The position numbers and the translations under genes were made by a program. Positions 18,773 through 27,831 of a DNA stretch of 60,308 nucleotides are shown piece by piece. The DNA comes from Nostoc sp. LEGE 12450 (GTDB taxonomy: Bacteria; Cyanobacteriota; Cyanobacteriia; Cyanobacteriales; Nostocaceae), in assembly GCF_015206895.1 (NCBI RefSeq), contig NZ_JADEXU010000033.1, positions 1 to 60,308 on the forward strand, written 5' to 3'. Under the pieces are notes generated by a model. That model was given only the letters and a program-made list of their open reading frames with translations, was not told the DNA's origin and did not search any database. Every line of letters begins with the position of its first letter. Position 1 is the first letter of the stretch.

Positions 18773-20500
18773 ATGACACTTAAGGTAATTGAAATAGAAA
18801 ATGTCAAAGGCATAAAAAAATATTCTTTTAACTTAGATATTTTACCTAACAAGCCAAGTATTTTAGTTGCTCCAAATGGGTTTGGAAAAAGCTCTTTTGC
18901 TGCTGCATTTAATTTATTACAAGCAAATGGATTAGTCCTCAGTGGATACTCACTTTACAAAAATGACACTGCAAACCGACCAAGACTGTTTATAAAATAC
19001 CAGAAGCCTGACAACACAATTGTTGACTTAGAAGCTGATGAGTCAATCAACACTATAAAAGATCAGTTCGATTGCTTTGTAATTAACAGCCAAATAGATG
19101 CCAAAGGTACTGGAGTGAATTATGGTTCTGAAATGACGATAAACCCAGTCATATTAATTGATGAAATTCCAGAAAAAGTTAAATTTCAATACTCTTTTAA
19201 GTCTCAACAAAAAATATTTGGACTAAACAACAAGGTGCTACCAAATATTAAATTGTTACTTTCTAATTCAAAATTAATTAAAAAAATAAATGAAAATATC
19301 ACAATTTTAACCAATGCTCTTGAAAGCCAAATTCAACGTAAGATTAGTGAATTTGTCAACGAAGTTAATCAGGAGTCAGGAACCTCTTCTAACTTGATTG
19401 AATGGATAGAAAGAAATAAAATAGATAGTCTAAATAATATAGACTGCCTGAGTGATTTATCTCAGATTCTTTACGAGTTTAATTTTTTTAATTTAAAAGC
19501 AGAGTATTTTTTAGCTGGAATTCAAATAATTAATCTGTATAATGATAGCATATCTGACTTTGAAAAAGCGTGTAAATATAAAATCTATGAACTAGACAAA
19601 GAAAATTACAAGTCCACATTGAAAGCCTTTAACTCTACGTGGAGAGATATTCGCATTAAGGAATCAGGGAAGCAACTAATAGTTGAATTTCCGGAATTTC
19701 ATTATATTTCTAATGGTGAAAGAGATATTCTCACTTTTGTAGCACTTTTACAGCAGGCAAAAAGGAGGCTTAAAAAACATAGCAATATCCTGGTAATCGA
19801 TGAAGTTTTTGATTACTTGGATGATGCAAGTCTGATTGCCGTCCAGTATTATATTACCCAATTTATTGAAGAATATAGTATGACAGGGAGGAGAATTTAT
19901 CCTCTTATTTTGACGCATCTAAATCCAGACTATTTTAGAAACTTTACTTTTAGTAAACAAAAAATTTATTATTTAGATAGGCGGGAATTAAAGGTCAACC
20001 AACACTTAGTGAAGCTATTAATTAACCGAGAACATCCTTCAATACAAGATGATGTTTCAAAGTATCTTTTTCACTTTCATACTTCTTGCATTAATAAAAG
20101 ACAGGAGTTTAGGGCACTATCTTTGAAAGAAACTTGGGGTGAAGGATATAATTTTGACGGTTTTATAGATACAGAAATGCGTAAGTATTTAAATCGAAAA
20201 GCTGATTATGATCCTTTTGCAGTTTGTTGCACAATTAGAAAAAGAATTGAAAAATTGATATATGGAAAAATCGTGGACATGAATAGTAAAACAATATTCC
20301 TTGATACTCATACAACATCAAAAAAATTAGACTTTGCGGAAAGTATTGGAGTGATTGTGCCTGAGGCATATTATTTATTAGGCATAATTTACAACGATGG
20401 TATGCATTGGAAAAAAGGTCAAGAGAATGTCTCTCAAATTGCTGCTAAATTGGAGAACTTGACGATTAGATATCTAATTAAAGATGTCTTTGCTCAATAG
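18773..20500 (+). CDS. Orphan AAA/ABC-type ATPase (RecF/SMC-like head)
   Basis: This 575-residue protein has a split ABC ATPase head. The N-terminal IENVKGIKKYSFNL strand leads into Walker A APNGFGKSS (33-41). A long helical insert follows (about 150-300). The signature-like ISNGERDIL is at 312-320, Walker B NILVIDEVFD at 338-347 and a switch-type histidine in LILTHLNP (382). Residues 400-575 form a helical C-terminal domain that I cannot assign. The layout resembles OLD, PtuA or AbiEii-associated ATPases of anti-phage systems, but no nuclease partner is adjacent. The gene is visibly A+T-rich compared with uvrB. It may work alone, or with the co-oriented Uma2 protein 45 bp upstream; this is inference. 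Confidence 0.7.
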   Translation: MTLKVIEIENVKGIKKYSFNLDILPNKPSILVAPNGFGKSSFAAAFNLLQANGLVLSGYSLYKNDTANRPRLFIKYQKPDNTIVDLEADESINTIKDQFDCFVINSQIDAKGTGVNYGSEMTINPVILIDEIPEKVKFQYSFKSQQKIFGLNNKVLPNIKLLLSNSKLIKKINENITILTNALESQIQRKISEFVNEVNQESGTSSNLIEWIERNKIDSLNNIDCLSDLSQILYEFNFFNLKAEYFLAGIQIINLYNDSISDFEKACKYKIYELDKENYKSTLKAFNSTWRDIRIKESGKQLIVEFPEFHYISNGERDILTFVALLQQAKRRLKKHSNILVIDEVFDYLDDASLIAVQYYITQFIEEYSMTGRRIYPLILTHLNPDYFRNFTFSKQKIYYLDRRELKVNQHLVKLLINREHPSIQDDVSKYLFHFHTSCINKRQEFRALSLKETWGEGYNFDGFIDTEMRKYLNRKADYDPFAVCCTIRKRIEKLIYGKIVDMNSKTIFLDTHTTSKKLDFAESIGVIVPEAYYLLGIIYNDGMHWKKGQENVSQIAAKLENLTIRYLIKDVFAQ

Positions 20501-20647
20501 TACTTAATTCTAGCGATGCTTCCCTAGAGTTGCTGCAACAGGTCTAGCTGAATAATGGCTGCGAGGTTTGTGATGAGGGAAATATCACTGACAACAATCA
20601 ACGTTTTGATACCTACAATAGGACTTTTAAAACATCCTCTGAGCAAA

Positions 20648-21268
20648 TCAAAGCCATCCTCGTAGCTTCTTATGTACCCATGCCAGACACCACATATAAT
20701 CATCAATTTTGAAATTATCAGCAGCTTTAACTATATATTTGTGAGCTAAATCAATATTATTCTCGACTTCGTAATATAATCCCAAGTAAAGATGACTGTA
20801 AAAATTCCCCTTTATCCCTTCTGATTGACCAACAGTTAAAACATCATCTGGTGTACAATTTCCCGCATACAAATCATATACGCGCTGCATAATGCGTCGA
20901 GGGTCATTTTTCACAGTTAGTAAAGATTTACGTGCCTCTTCAACACCTAACGAACGAGCTATGCAGAGATATCGCCATACTGTTTCTTCTACATCTTGAG
21001 CATTCACAGTCAAATCTATTTCAAATTGTTCAGTACCCTCAGCAAATCTTTCTGCATAATAATAGGATAACCCACGTTGCCAGAGGTAGGGTTTAATACG
21101 GCTATCCAGTTCCTCTGCTATATCAAAATCTTTAATAGATTCATCAATTTTCGCCAATTGAAAGTTAACCATACCCCGACGAATGTAAGCGTTAGGATTT
21201 TCTGGCTGATTACGAATGGTTTCGTTCCAGCGCTGGAGTTGATTTTCCAGAGAATTTGAAAAAAACAT
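20648..21268 (-). CDS. Tetratricopeptide-repeat protein
   Basis: This 206-residue soluble protein has TPR-type helical pairs: W.E.IR..PENPNAYIRRGM.NFQLAKIDESIKDFD and the next unit YLWQRGLSYYYAERF.EG..QFE. A later unit is FYSHLYLGLYYEVENNIDLAHKYI. It has no signal peptide. TPRs mediate protein contacts, and the partner is unknown. It converges on the ATPase gene with 147 bp between, and is divergent from the MEKHLA gene. Its start has no clear Shine-Dalgarno. Confidence 0.8.
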   Translation of the reverse strand: MFFSNSLENQLQRWNETIRNQPENPNAYIRRGMVNFQLAKIDESIKDFDIAEELDSRIKPYLWQRGLSYYYAERFAEGTEQFEIDLTVNAQDVEETVWRYLCIARSLGVEEARKSLLTVKNDPRRIMQRVYDLYAGNCTPDDVLTVGQSEGIKGNFYSHLYLGLYYEVENNIDLAHKYIVKAADNFKIDDYMWCLAWVHKKLRGWL

Positions 21269-21425
21269 GAGTTGCCAAGCCTATATAGAGAATTAACTAA
21301 CATATTTTCAGCTTTGAGGAGAGTATGTCAATCTTCCAAATATTACGCGTTGCTGATTTCCTGAAGCGTTAACTTTAAAAAAACTATTTCATGTCATAAT
21401 TTTGATGCCATGTATTAATTTTCTC

Positions 21426-21905
21426 ATGACCAGCATTATCGAATTTCCCTGGCAGCAAGAGGCAATTATTCACCATAGTCAGTGCCTAATGAATAGTTTT
21501 CATCATTGGACGGGAAATTTTTTGTTGGATGTAAATGGTGTACCCCAGGAAATAGCACAACTATTATTTGAAGCACCTTTTGTATTAGTTTCTCACGGCA
21601 CTGAGTCAGACCCAATTTTCAACTATGGTAATCGCAAAGCGTTGGAACTATGGGAGCTTTCTTGGGAAGAATTTACCAGAATGCCTTCTCGCCAATCGGC
21701 TGAAGAGGTAGTACAGGAAGAACGCGATCGCTTATTATCAGAAGCAGCAACTAAAGGCTTCATCAAAAATTATTCCAGTACCCGTACTTCTAGCACTGGT
21801 AAACGTTTTTACATAGAAGATACTATCCTATGGAACGTTTTAGATGAACACAATCAGCAGTGTGGTCAAGCTGCTTTCTTCTCTAACTGGAAATTTATCG
21901 TATGA
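21426..21905 (+). CDS. MEKHLA domain protein (PAS-like)
   Basis: This protein of about 159 residues has the MEKHLA core: APFVLVSHGTESDPIFNYGN, RKALELWELSWEEFTRMPSRQSAE and the C-terminal DTILWNVLDE. MEKHLA is a PAS-related domain found in plants and cyanobacteria, either alone or at the C-terminus of HD-Zip III regulators. It probably senses a small ligand or redox state. ATG 21426 gives the usual short N-terminus before the domain; an ATG at 21402 is also in frame. No partner kinase adjoins. Confidence 0.83.
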   Translation: MTSIIEFPWQQEAIIHHSQCLMNSFHHWTGNFLLDVNGVPQEIAQLLFEAPFVLVSHGTESDPIFNYGNRKALELWELSWEEFTRMPSRQSAEEVVQEERDRLLSEAATKGFIKNYSSTRTSSTGKRFYIEDTILWNVLDEHNQQCGQAAFFSNWKFIV

Positions 21906-22037
21906 AGCCTACTGCTTCAGGGTAACTCCTAGAATAAATCTCAAATATCAAAGCGAGATCCATCCACGAGGTAGAAGAAACTACTTACAAAATTCCGTAT
22001 TGTAGAATTGCTGTCTTAAAATCAGGAAAAAACGCCC

Positions 22038-22757
22038 GTGGTTCCAATTAGCGATAATAATCCGACAAAAATCACGCCTTATGTAACTTATGGGTTAATT
22101 GCTGCCAACGTCCTGGCTTTTCTTTATGAAGCAAGTCTTCCCCCACAAGCATTAAATGGATTTTTACACCTTGCGGCTGTAGTTCCACGAGAACTCACCC
22201 TCAGCTTTGGTGGTATCTCCATACATCAACCAGTACCAGAATGGGCAACTTTGATTACCTCGCAATTCTTGCATGGTGGTTTCTTGCACTTAGCAGGTAA
22301 TATGCTGTTTCTTTGGATTTTTGGTAACAACGTTGAAGATAAGTTAGGTCATGCCAAATATTTACTGTTTTATTTATCTTGCGGTGTTTTGGCAGCATTA
22401 ACACAGTGGTTCTTCGCTCAAGATTCTAGCATTCCATCTTTGGGTGCGAGTGGTGCGATCGCAGGCATTCTAGGAGCGTACATTCTCCGCTTTCCCAACG
22501 CCGAAGTTCTTGGCATAGTGCCTTTAGGAATTTTCTTCCCAACTTTCCGTGTCCCAGCATATTTCTTTTTGGGATTCTGGTTTCTCGAACAAGCTTTCTA
22601 CGGGCTTGCTAGTCTCGAAACACGTACCAATATCGGTATGGAAAGCGGCGGTATTGCTTACTGGGCACATGCCGGTGGGTTTATCTTTGGGGCAATTCTC
22701 GGCCCTCTGTTGGGTTTGTTTAACGATAAATCACAGGAAGAATCTTGGTATGAGTGA
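22038..22757 (+). CDS. Rhomboid family intramembrane serine protease
   Basis: This 239-residue protein has six hydrophobic helices. The rhomboid motifs are present: LHGGFLHLAGNMLFLWIFG (HxxxN-type helix 2), the catalytic serine in LGASGAIAG (helix 4) and the catalytic histidine in YWAHAGGFIFG (helix 6). It would cleave transmembrane substrates. The start is a GTG at 22038 with AGGA about 8 nt upstream. A close paralogue follows on the same strand after 119 bp. Confidence 0.92.
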   Translation: MVPISDNNPTKITPYVTYGLIAANVLAFLYEASLPPQALNGFLHLAAVVPRELTLSFGGISIHQPVPEWATLITSQFLHGGFLHLAGNMLFLWIFGNNVEDKLGHAKYLLFYLSCGVLAALTQWFFAQDSSIPSLGASGAIAGILGAYILRFPNAEVLGIVPLGIFFPTFRVPAYFFLGFWFLEQAFYGLASLETRTNIGMESGGIAYWAHAGGFIFGAILGPLLGLFNDKSQEESWYE

Positions 22758-22876
22758 TTTGTTATTGGAACTATCAATCAGTCTGATTGATTTAATTAGG
22801 TGACATTGCCTAAGCTTCGCAACTGCTTGCCTTACAAGCTATATTGCAATTAGCCAATAATTTAGGAAAAACACCT

Positions 22877-23548
22877 GTGTTTCCCCTCTACGACGAAAAT
22901 CCGACCCGAATCACCCCGTATTTCACCTACGGGTTAATTGGCATGAATATTGTAATTTTTCTCCACGAGGTGAGCCTATCAAATGCACAATTGAGTCAAT
23001 TTTTAAGTCAATATGCGGTAGTACCTCAAGAGTTAACCACTAATTTGAGTGGAGAGTGGATAACATTATTTACGTCGCAATTTTTACACGGTGGTTGGTG
23101 GCACTTAATCTCAAATATGTTGTTTCTCTGGGTTTTTGGCAACAATATTGAAGATCGATTAGGTCATGCCAAATATCTAATTTTTTATTTGGCGTGTGGT
23201 GCTTTGGCTGCTTTATGCCAATGGTTTATTGGTATGAATTCTGAGATTCCTTCCTTGGGGGCAAGTGGTGCAATTTCTGGGGTTTTGGGTGCGTACATCA
23301 TCCGCTTTCCCCACGCTAAAGTCATGACCTTGGTTTTTTTGGGGATTTTCATCACCACAATCAGAATTCCAGCACTAGTGATAATTGGACTTTTCTTTGT
23401 GCAGAATGTTATATCTGGTCTTGCTACCTTACAAACAGCCGCTCAGATGACTGTACAAACAGGTGGAGTTGCTTACTGGGCGCATATCGGGGGTTTTGTT
23501 TTTGGGGTAATTCTTGCTCCCGTGTTTGGGTTGTTTAGGCAGGACTAA
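22877..23548 (+). CDS. Rhomboid family intramembrane serine protease, tandem paralogue
   Basis: This protein of about 223 residues has the same motif set: LHGGWWHLISNMLFLWVFG, the catalytic LGASGAISG and YWAHIGGFVFG. The GTG start at 22877 is preferred to the TTG at 22844, because it aligns with the start of the upstream paralogue and has AGGA in the same relative place. The catalytic Ser and His are both intact, so both copies are probably active. The divergent loop 1 sequences suggest different substrates. Confidence 0.92.
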   Translation: MFPLYDENPTRITPYFTYGLIGMNIVIFLHEVSLSNAQLSQFLSQYAVVPQELTTNLSGEWITLFTSQFLHGGWWHLISNMLFLWVFGNNIEDRLGHAKYLIFYLACGALAALCQWFIGMNSEIPSLGASGAISGVLGAYIIRFPHAKVMTLVFLGIFITTIRIPALVIIGLFFVQNVISGLATLQTAAQMTVQTGGVAYWAHIGGFVFGVILAPVFGLFRQD

Positions 23549-23644
23549 ATACAGCATTTTCTGTCTAAATTCATAGCGAAAAAATTGCTAGCTATCAAAC
23601 CTCTGCGTTAACCTTTGCTTACTTACCCAGTGAGAATGCGTACC

Positions 23645-23689
23645 ACTTCGTGGAAGCAAGCTACGCGTAGCGTCTCGTAGAGAAGCGCC
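23645..23689. repeat. Small dispersed repeat with palindromic core
   Basis: The word CTACGCGTAGCGTCTCGTAG followed by AGAAGCG is the reverse complement of the TTCTCTACGAGACGCTACGCG element found twice at 37628-37715. It lies between the rhomboid and Wzc-like genes. Confidence 0.6.
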
Positions 23690-23720
23690 CATACAACATT
23701 GAAATTTCCCTATTGGGATA

Positions 23721-25895
23721 TCAGTTTTTGCTAGCAGCTGCTGAAACTTCTTCTGATTCTTCTACCTCAGATGTAAATGTTGATGATTGTGAAACTTCTT
23801 CAGGTACAGAGACAATGATATCAGCACCATTAATAATTGCTCCTAACAACCCTAGTTCAGCTTCTACCAATTGATCAACAGCTTCACCTAACATATTCTC
23901 TTGTGTGTAGTGTGGCCGTGTCACTAATACGATCCCATCACTGTAGGGTTGGATTAACAGAGGATCGTTCGATATGCTGAGTGGACTAGTGTCTAAAATC
24001 ACTAAATCAAAACGTTCGCGGACATCCTCAATCAGCCGCCGCATTTCGCTAGATTCCAGAATAGCAGCAGATTGCCGCACAGGGCCAGGACTTGGAAGAA
24101 TGTATAAATTTTCTACATCAGGAACTAAACGGATACATTCACTTAAGTTAGCGTAATAACGAAGGGGTTCAATTGTGGCATCGGGATCAGGAATTACTTT
24201 CAGGGATGTTGAACGAGAAGGCGATCGCAAATCTGTTTCGATAATCAAGGTTCTTTTACCAGCACGAGCAGAAGCTATACCCAAGTTATAAGCACTTGCT
24301 GTCTTACCCTCTAAGCTACTAGTGCTAGTAATCAACACTACTTTTAAGTTTTTACCACCTATCCGGCGCAGATTACTGCGGAATTTCTCATAAAATTCTA
24401 AATAAGGAGAATCAGCAGAAATGACCACCGGTACTGCCTCTTTATCCAAATCATCAACTGGCATTAAAGGCAATTCTCCCAACACTGCCACTTCCCGTTG
24501 CTTGAGGCTCTCGCGAATATCCTCTCTGGTTTTGAAAGTCCCTTCCAGCGCTCCTAACAAGAATATTACCCCACCACCAATCACCACACCTAAGAAACCG
24601 CCCACAGCAAGGGTAATAGGTACACTCTTCGGGGGTTTGATATCGGCAGCAGCTGTGGGCCGTCTGGCAATGCTAAGGCTGCTAGTAGTTTCTGCCTCTG
24701 CGGTTTTAGCATCGGTTAGCTTCACCTGCATTTGGTCGTAGATGGATTTTTTGAGGGCAACCTCCTGTTCTAAACGCGATCGCTCTAATTGCTTATTGGG
24801 TATCAGAGAATACTCTTGCCGTAGTCGCGCTTCTTGTTGGATCTCTTGAACTAGTTGTTGTTGCAGCGTCTCCCGTTGGGTTTGCAAAGACACCATTTGG
24901 TTTGCCAATTGCTGGCGGGCTGGATCTAAGCTGCTTTGGGTGCGAATACCTGCAACGCTACCCTGAAGCGGAGCCGCCGTCCCATCACCACCTAATACCT
25001 CAGATGCACGTTGTTGCAGCAATTCTTCAGCCGCTTGTTTCTGACGCATTAACTGAACCATCGTTGGGTGTTCCGGTCGCAAATCTTTTCTGAGTACGGC
25101 GATTTGCGACTCACTTTGATAAATTTGCGCTCGTAAGTTCCCAATAATTGGATCGGCACTCAAAGCAGAAGAAACATAAGCCTGTCCGACTGTTAAGCCT
25201 AACTTATTTTGTAAACTGCGAATTTGACCATCAACCCCAGAAATAGTTAATTGCATCTGCCGTTGGAGATTTTGGCTAGCAGTTACAGCGCTTAACAAGC
25301 TGCCATTCTCGGCTGCTAATATTGCTGTTCTTTCGATGCGATCGTACTGTTCTAACTTCTTTTCAGCAACTTGCAATTCTCGTTTAGCTTGTGGTACGCG
25401 ATCGTTAATCTTTTCAATAATTGCTTGTAATCGCCCAGTATTAATATCACTGCTCAACTTGATCATTGCTTGCATCAATTCCGCCAAGACCTGTATACCT
25501 CGTTTGGGATCGGTATCTACATATTTCAATTCCAAAATACTAGATTCCAATTCTCCAGTCCTGGGGTTTTTTTTAGGAACAGAAAGGACAACACTGTTAC
25601 CCAGCTTTGTCGGTTTGACACCGACTTTTTCTGCCACTGCTGCAATTATCTGGTTGGAGAGTAAAACTTCCTGATTCAGTTCTTTTCCTTGCTGTTGGAT
25701 TTCAGTACCAGTTGCAGAGAAAGAAACTGGTGGACCACTATAGGTAAGTGCGCCAGATGCTATATAGCTAGTAGGTGGCTCTGGTTGCATAGCTACCAAA
25801 GTCGACCCTACTATAACTAGACCAAAACTAGCTAGTCCAATCCACTTGTACTTATCAAAAGCAATAAGATATCGCTTAACAATTGGTGGGGTCAT
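23721..25895 (-). CDS. Wzc-like polysaccharide chain-length regulator / BY-kinase-type ATPase
   Basis: This 724-residue inner-membrane protein controls polymerisation and export of exopolysaccharide. TM1 is at about 19-36, followed by a Wzz-type periplasmic domain with coiled coils (about 150-400) and TM2 at about 425-450. A cytoplasmic P-loop domain then has Walker A STSSLEGKT (524-532), Walker A' LIIETDLR (550-557) and Walker B LVILDTS (631-637). In bacterial tyrosine kinases A' normally starts with Asp, where here there is Glu, and a tyrosine cluster ends the protein. Here the tail is rich in Ser and Glu and has no tyrosine. It may therefore bind ATP without tail autophosphorylation. The Wza-like gene is directly upstream in the same orientation (211 bp). 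Confidence 0.9.
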   Translation of the reverse strand: MTPPIVKRYLIAFDKYKWIGLASFGLVIVGSTLVAMQPEPPTSYIASGALTYSGPPVSFSATGTEIQQQGKELNQEVLLSNQIIAAVAEKVGVKPTKLGNSVVLSVPKKNPRTGELESSILELKYVDTDPKRGIQVLAELMQAMIKLSSDINTGRLQAIIEKINDRVPQAKRELQVAEKKLEQYDRIERTAILAAENGSLLSAVTASQNLQRQMQLTISGVDGQIRSLQNKLGLTVGQAYVSSALSADPIIGNLRAQIYQSESQIAVLRKDLRPEHPTMVQLMRQKQAAEELLQQRASEVLGGDGTAAPLQGSVAGIRTQSSLDPARQQLANQMVSLQTQRETLQQQLVQEIQQEARLRQEYSLIPNKQLERSRLEQEVALKKSIYDQMQVKLTDAKTAEAETTSSLSIARRPTAAADIKPPKSVPITLAVGGFLGVVIGGGVIFLLGALEGTFKTREDIRESLKQREVAVLGELPLMPVDDLDKEAVPVVISADSPYLEFYEKFRSNLRRIGGKNLKVVLITSTSSLEGKTASAYNLGIASARAGKRTLIIETDLRSPSRSTSLKVIPDPDATIEPLRYYANLSECIRLVPDVENLYILPSPGPVRQSAAILESSEMRRLIEDVRERFDLVILDTSPLSISNDPLLIQPYSDGIVLVTRPHYTQENMLGEAVDQLVEAELGLLGAIINGADIIVSVPEEVSQSSTFTSEVEESEEVSAAASKN

Positions 25896-26106
25896 GGTCG
25901 CTTCGCTCCAATTAAAAATTCAAAATTCAAAATTTAGGAAGCACCAAACTAAAGATAGTGGTTTTGATACAAGAACGTTATCAACTTCATACTATATATT
26001 GGTTGATATGTTTAATATTTTTGCATTAACGAATTCAAAAACCAGTTGAAGATGTGGCTTCCTACACTCCCAACTATTTCCAGATTGTATCCTTCTTTTA
26101 GAGTTA

Positions 26107-27471
26107 CTAATTTGACCCGCCACCGAAGTTATCAAAAAACCGGAGAAAGGATTGAACATTGAAGAAAGGTTGGGTAATGGTAGTTAGGAAATTAGTAATT
26201 CTACCTATGAGGTTACGACCAACAACAATAACATCATTATCTTGAAGCGCTACATTTTGAGACGCATCGCCTCCTAGAGCTTTTTTAGCATCAAGTTTCT
26301 GGGTAACAGCTTTACCTTGTTCAGGATCAAAGCGAACCAGCGCTATATCTCGGAGATTAGCAGTATCAAGATTTACTCCTCCCAAAGCATCTACAAATGT
26401 ACTGCCATTAGGCAGTGCTTGAATAGAGAGACCTCCCGCAGCGTAGTTTAAAACCCGGACTCTAATCTGTGGTGTGGCTAAGGATGAACGTGCTACCAAA
26501 TTGCGGTCATAACCGTCATCATTACCAACTTCACGACGGGGGATGAGTATCGCATCTCCGTCTTGTAAGCGTAAATTAGGGATTGAACCGCCATTTTGCA
26601 GTGCTGCATATAAGTCAATAGTTTGTGAGATCACAGAACCATCAATTAACTTGCGGCGTACTTGTATTTGTCGTAGGTCTGCATTTAACGTTGAACCCCC
26701 AGATATTAGCAAGGCATCAGCAACGCGGGGTGTTGCTGAATTAATCGGATAAATTCCTGGTCTGAATATTTCTCCGCTAACGGTAACTTGAACTGGTCGC
26801 GTCCCTGCCAAAGATACTACTACGATTGGATCTGGGAAAAAGCGACTTAAACCCAAGCGAATTTTTTCTTGAGCTTCTTCTAAAGTTAAACCTTGTAATG
26901 ACACTGTTCCCACTTGCGGTACTACGATGTTGCCTTCGGGACTAATTACAGCTTGAAAACTTAAGTCTTGACGCTGCACTGCTAAGGCTAAAACTATTAC
27001 TGGATCAACAACATAACGATTTAAACCCAAGCGAATTTTTTCTTGAGCTTCTTCTAAAGTTAAACCTTGTAAAGAAACTGTTCCCAGTAGTGGCACTACA
27101 ATGTTACCTTCTGGGTTGATTAAAGCTTGAAAACTCAAATCTGGAAAGCGCTGAACCGAAACACTAATTCCATCTCCTATGCCTAAGCGGTATGGGCCAG
27201 GAGGACGCTGAAGTACAACGCCAATTATATCTCCTGGCCCCAAGAGGTAGCGGCTGAGTTGGCTGGAAGTTTCATCATTTGTACCTGTAGGTATAACCTC
27301 AGTTTCAGTACCTGGCACAGGCGAGGGGGGTTGCCTTGGTGATTGTCCTTGAGATGGAAAAGGCTGGGCAACAACAAGTTGGATAGGTGTTGTTAAAAAA
27401 ACTCCTACTTGAAGACTAACAAAACACAGGGCGCTGAATGCACGCATATAAGAAGTGGGATCTATGAACAT
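26107..27471 (-). CDS. Wza-like polysaccharide export protein with duplicated poly-export domain
   Basis: This 454-residue periplasmic/outer-membrane protein has a signal peptide near residues 10-36. It then has a proline-rich linker, polysaccharide-export units opening at LLGPGDII (76) and RLGIGDGISV (95), and SLBB-type beta-grasp domains (VTVSGEIFRPGIYPI near 229, and later RVLNYAAGG). Residues 111-167 are repeated at 169-225 almost unchanged, at both protein and DNA level. This implies a recent internal duplication of 174 bp. It should form the outer-membrane channel working with the Wzc-like protein encoded next door. ATG at 27471 is used; an internal ATG at residue 9 would also keep the signal peptide. 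Confidence 0.9.
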   Translation of the reverse strand: MFIDPTSYMRAFSALCFVSLQVGVFLTTPIQLVVAQPFPSQGQSPRQPPSPVPGTETEVIPTGTNDETSSQLSRYLLGPGDIIGVVLQRPPGPYRLGIGDGISVSVQRFPDLSFQALINPEGNIVVPLLGTVSLQGLTLEEAQEKIRLGLNRYVVDPVIVLALAVQRQDLSFQAVISPEGNIVVPQVGTVSLQGLTLEEAQEKIRLGLSRFFPDPIVVVSLAGTRPVQVTVSGEIFRPGIYPINSATPRVADALLISGGSTLNADLRQIQVRRKLIDGSVISQTIDLYAALQNGGSIPNLRLQDGDAILIPRREVGNDDGYDRNLVARSSLATPQIRVRVLNYAAGGLSIQALPNGSTFVDALGGVNLDTANLRDIALVRFDPEQGKAVTQKLDAKKALGGDASQNVALQDNDVIVVGRNLIGRITNFLTTITQPFFNVQSFLRFFDNFGGGSN

Positions 27472-27831
27472 CGGTGCAGAAAAAATGATAAGAGAATTAT
27501 TCGCGCCGAGTCGTTATTTTACTCTATAAATGTCCCTAATGTCTCTGGAGTCTGCAAGTATTTACCAAGAAAAAGAGAAGAACTTTACTAAATTTAAATA
27601 CTAACTTCATATTATTAACATCTTTTGGCTAAGTTTTAGGCTGAATGCAATTTATAAAGATAAGTAGGTTGGCGCAATTAAAGCTAACTAGCAAGGACTG
27701 TCATTTGTCCTTTGTCATTGTTCATTAGTAAGGACTTTAAGACTATTTACATTTCATAACATAATTTGGTTTATTTCTACCAACTTACTTACTTCTGATG
27801 AATCTCTGCACAAAGGCATTCATCAGAGACT
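27472..27831. other. Gene-free spacer inside the envelope cluster
   Basis: The 360-bp spacer separates the exosortase-partner gene from the Wza-like gene. It is A+T-rich, with a short TTTGTCCTTTGTCATT heptamer tract near 27704. The promoter for the Wza/Wzc-like pair should be here; no clear motif is visible. Confidence 0.45.

Noticed and set aside
20524..20706. 60-codon frame at the end of the TPR gene
   Set aside because: It is an out-of-frame reading of the TPR gene 3' end plus spacer.
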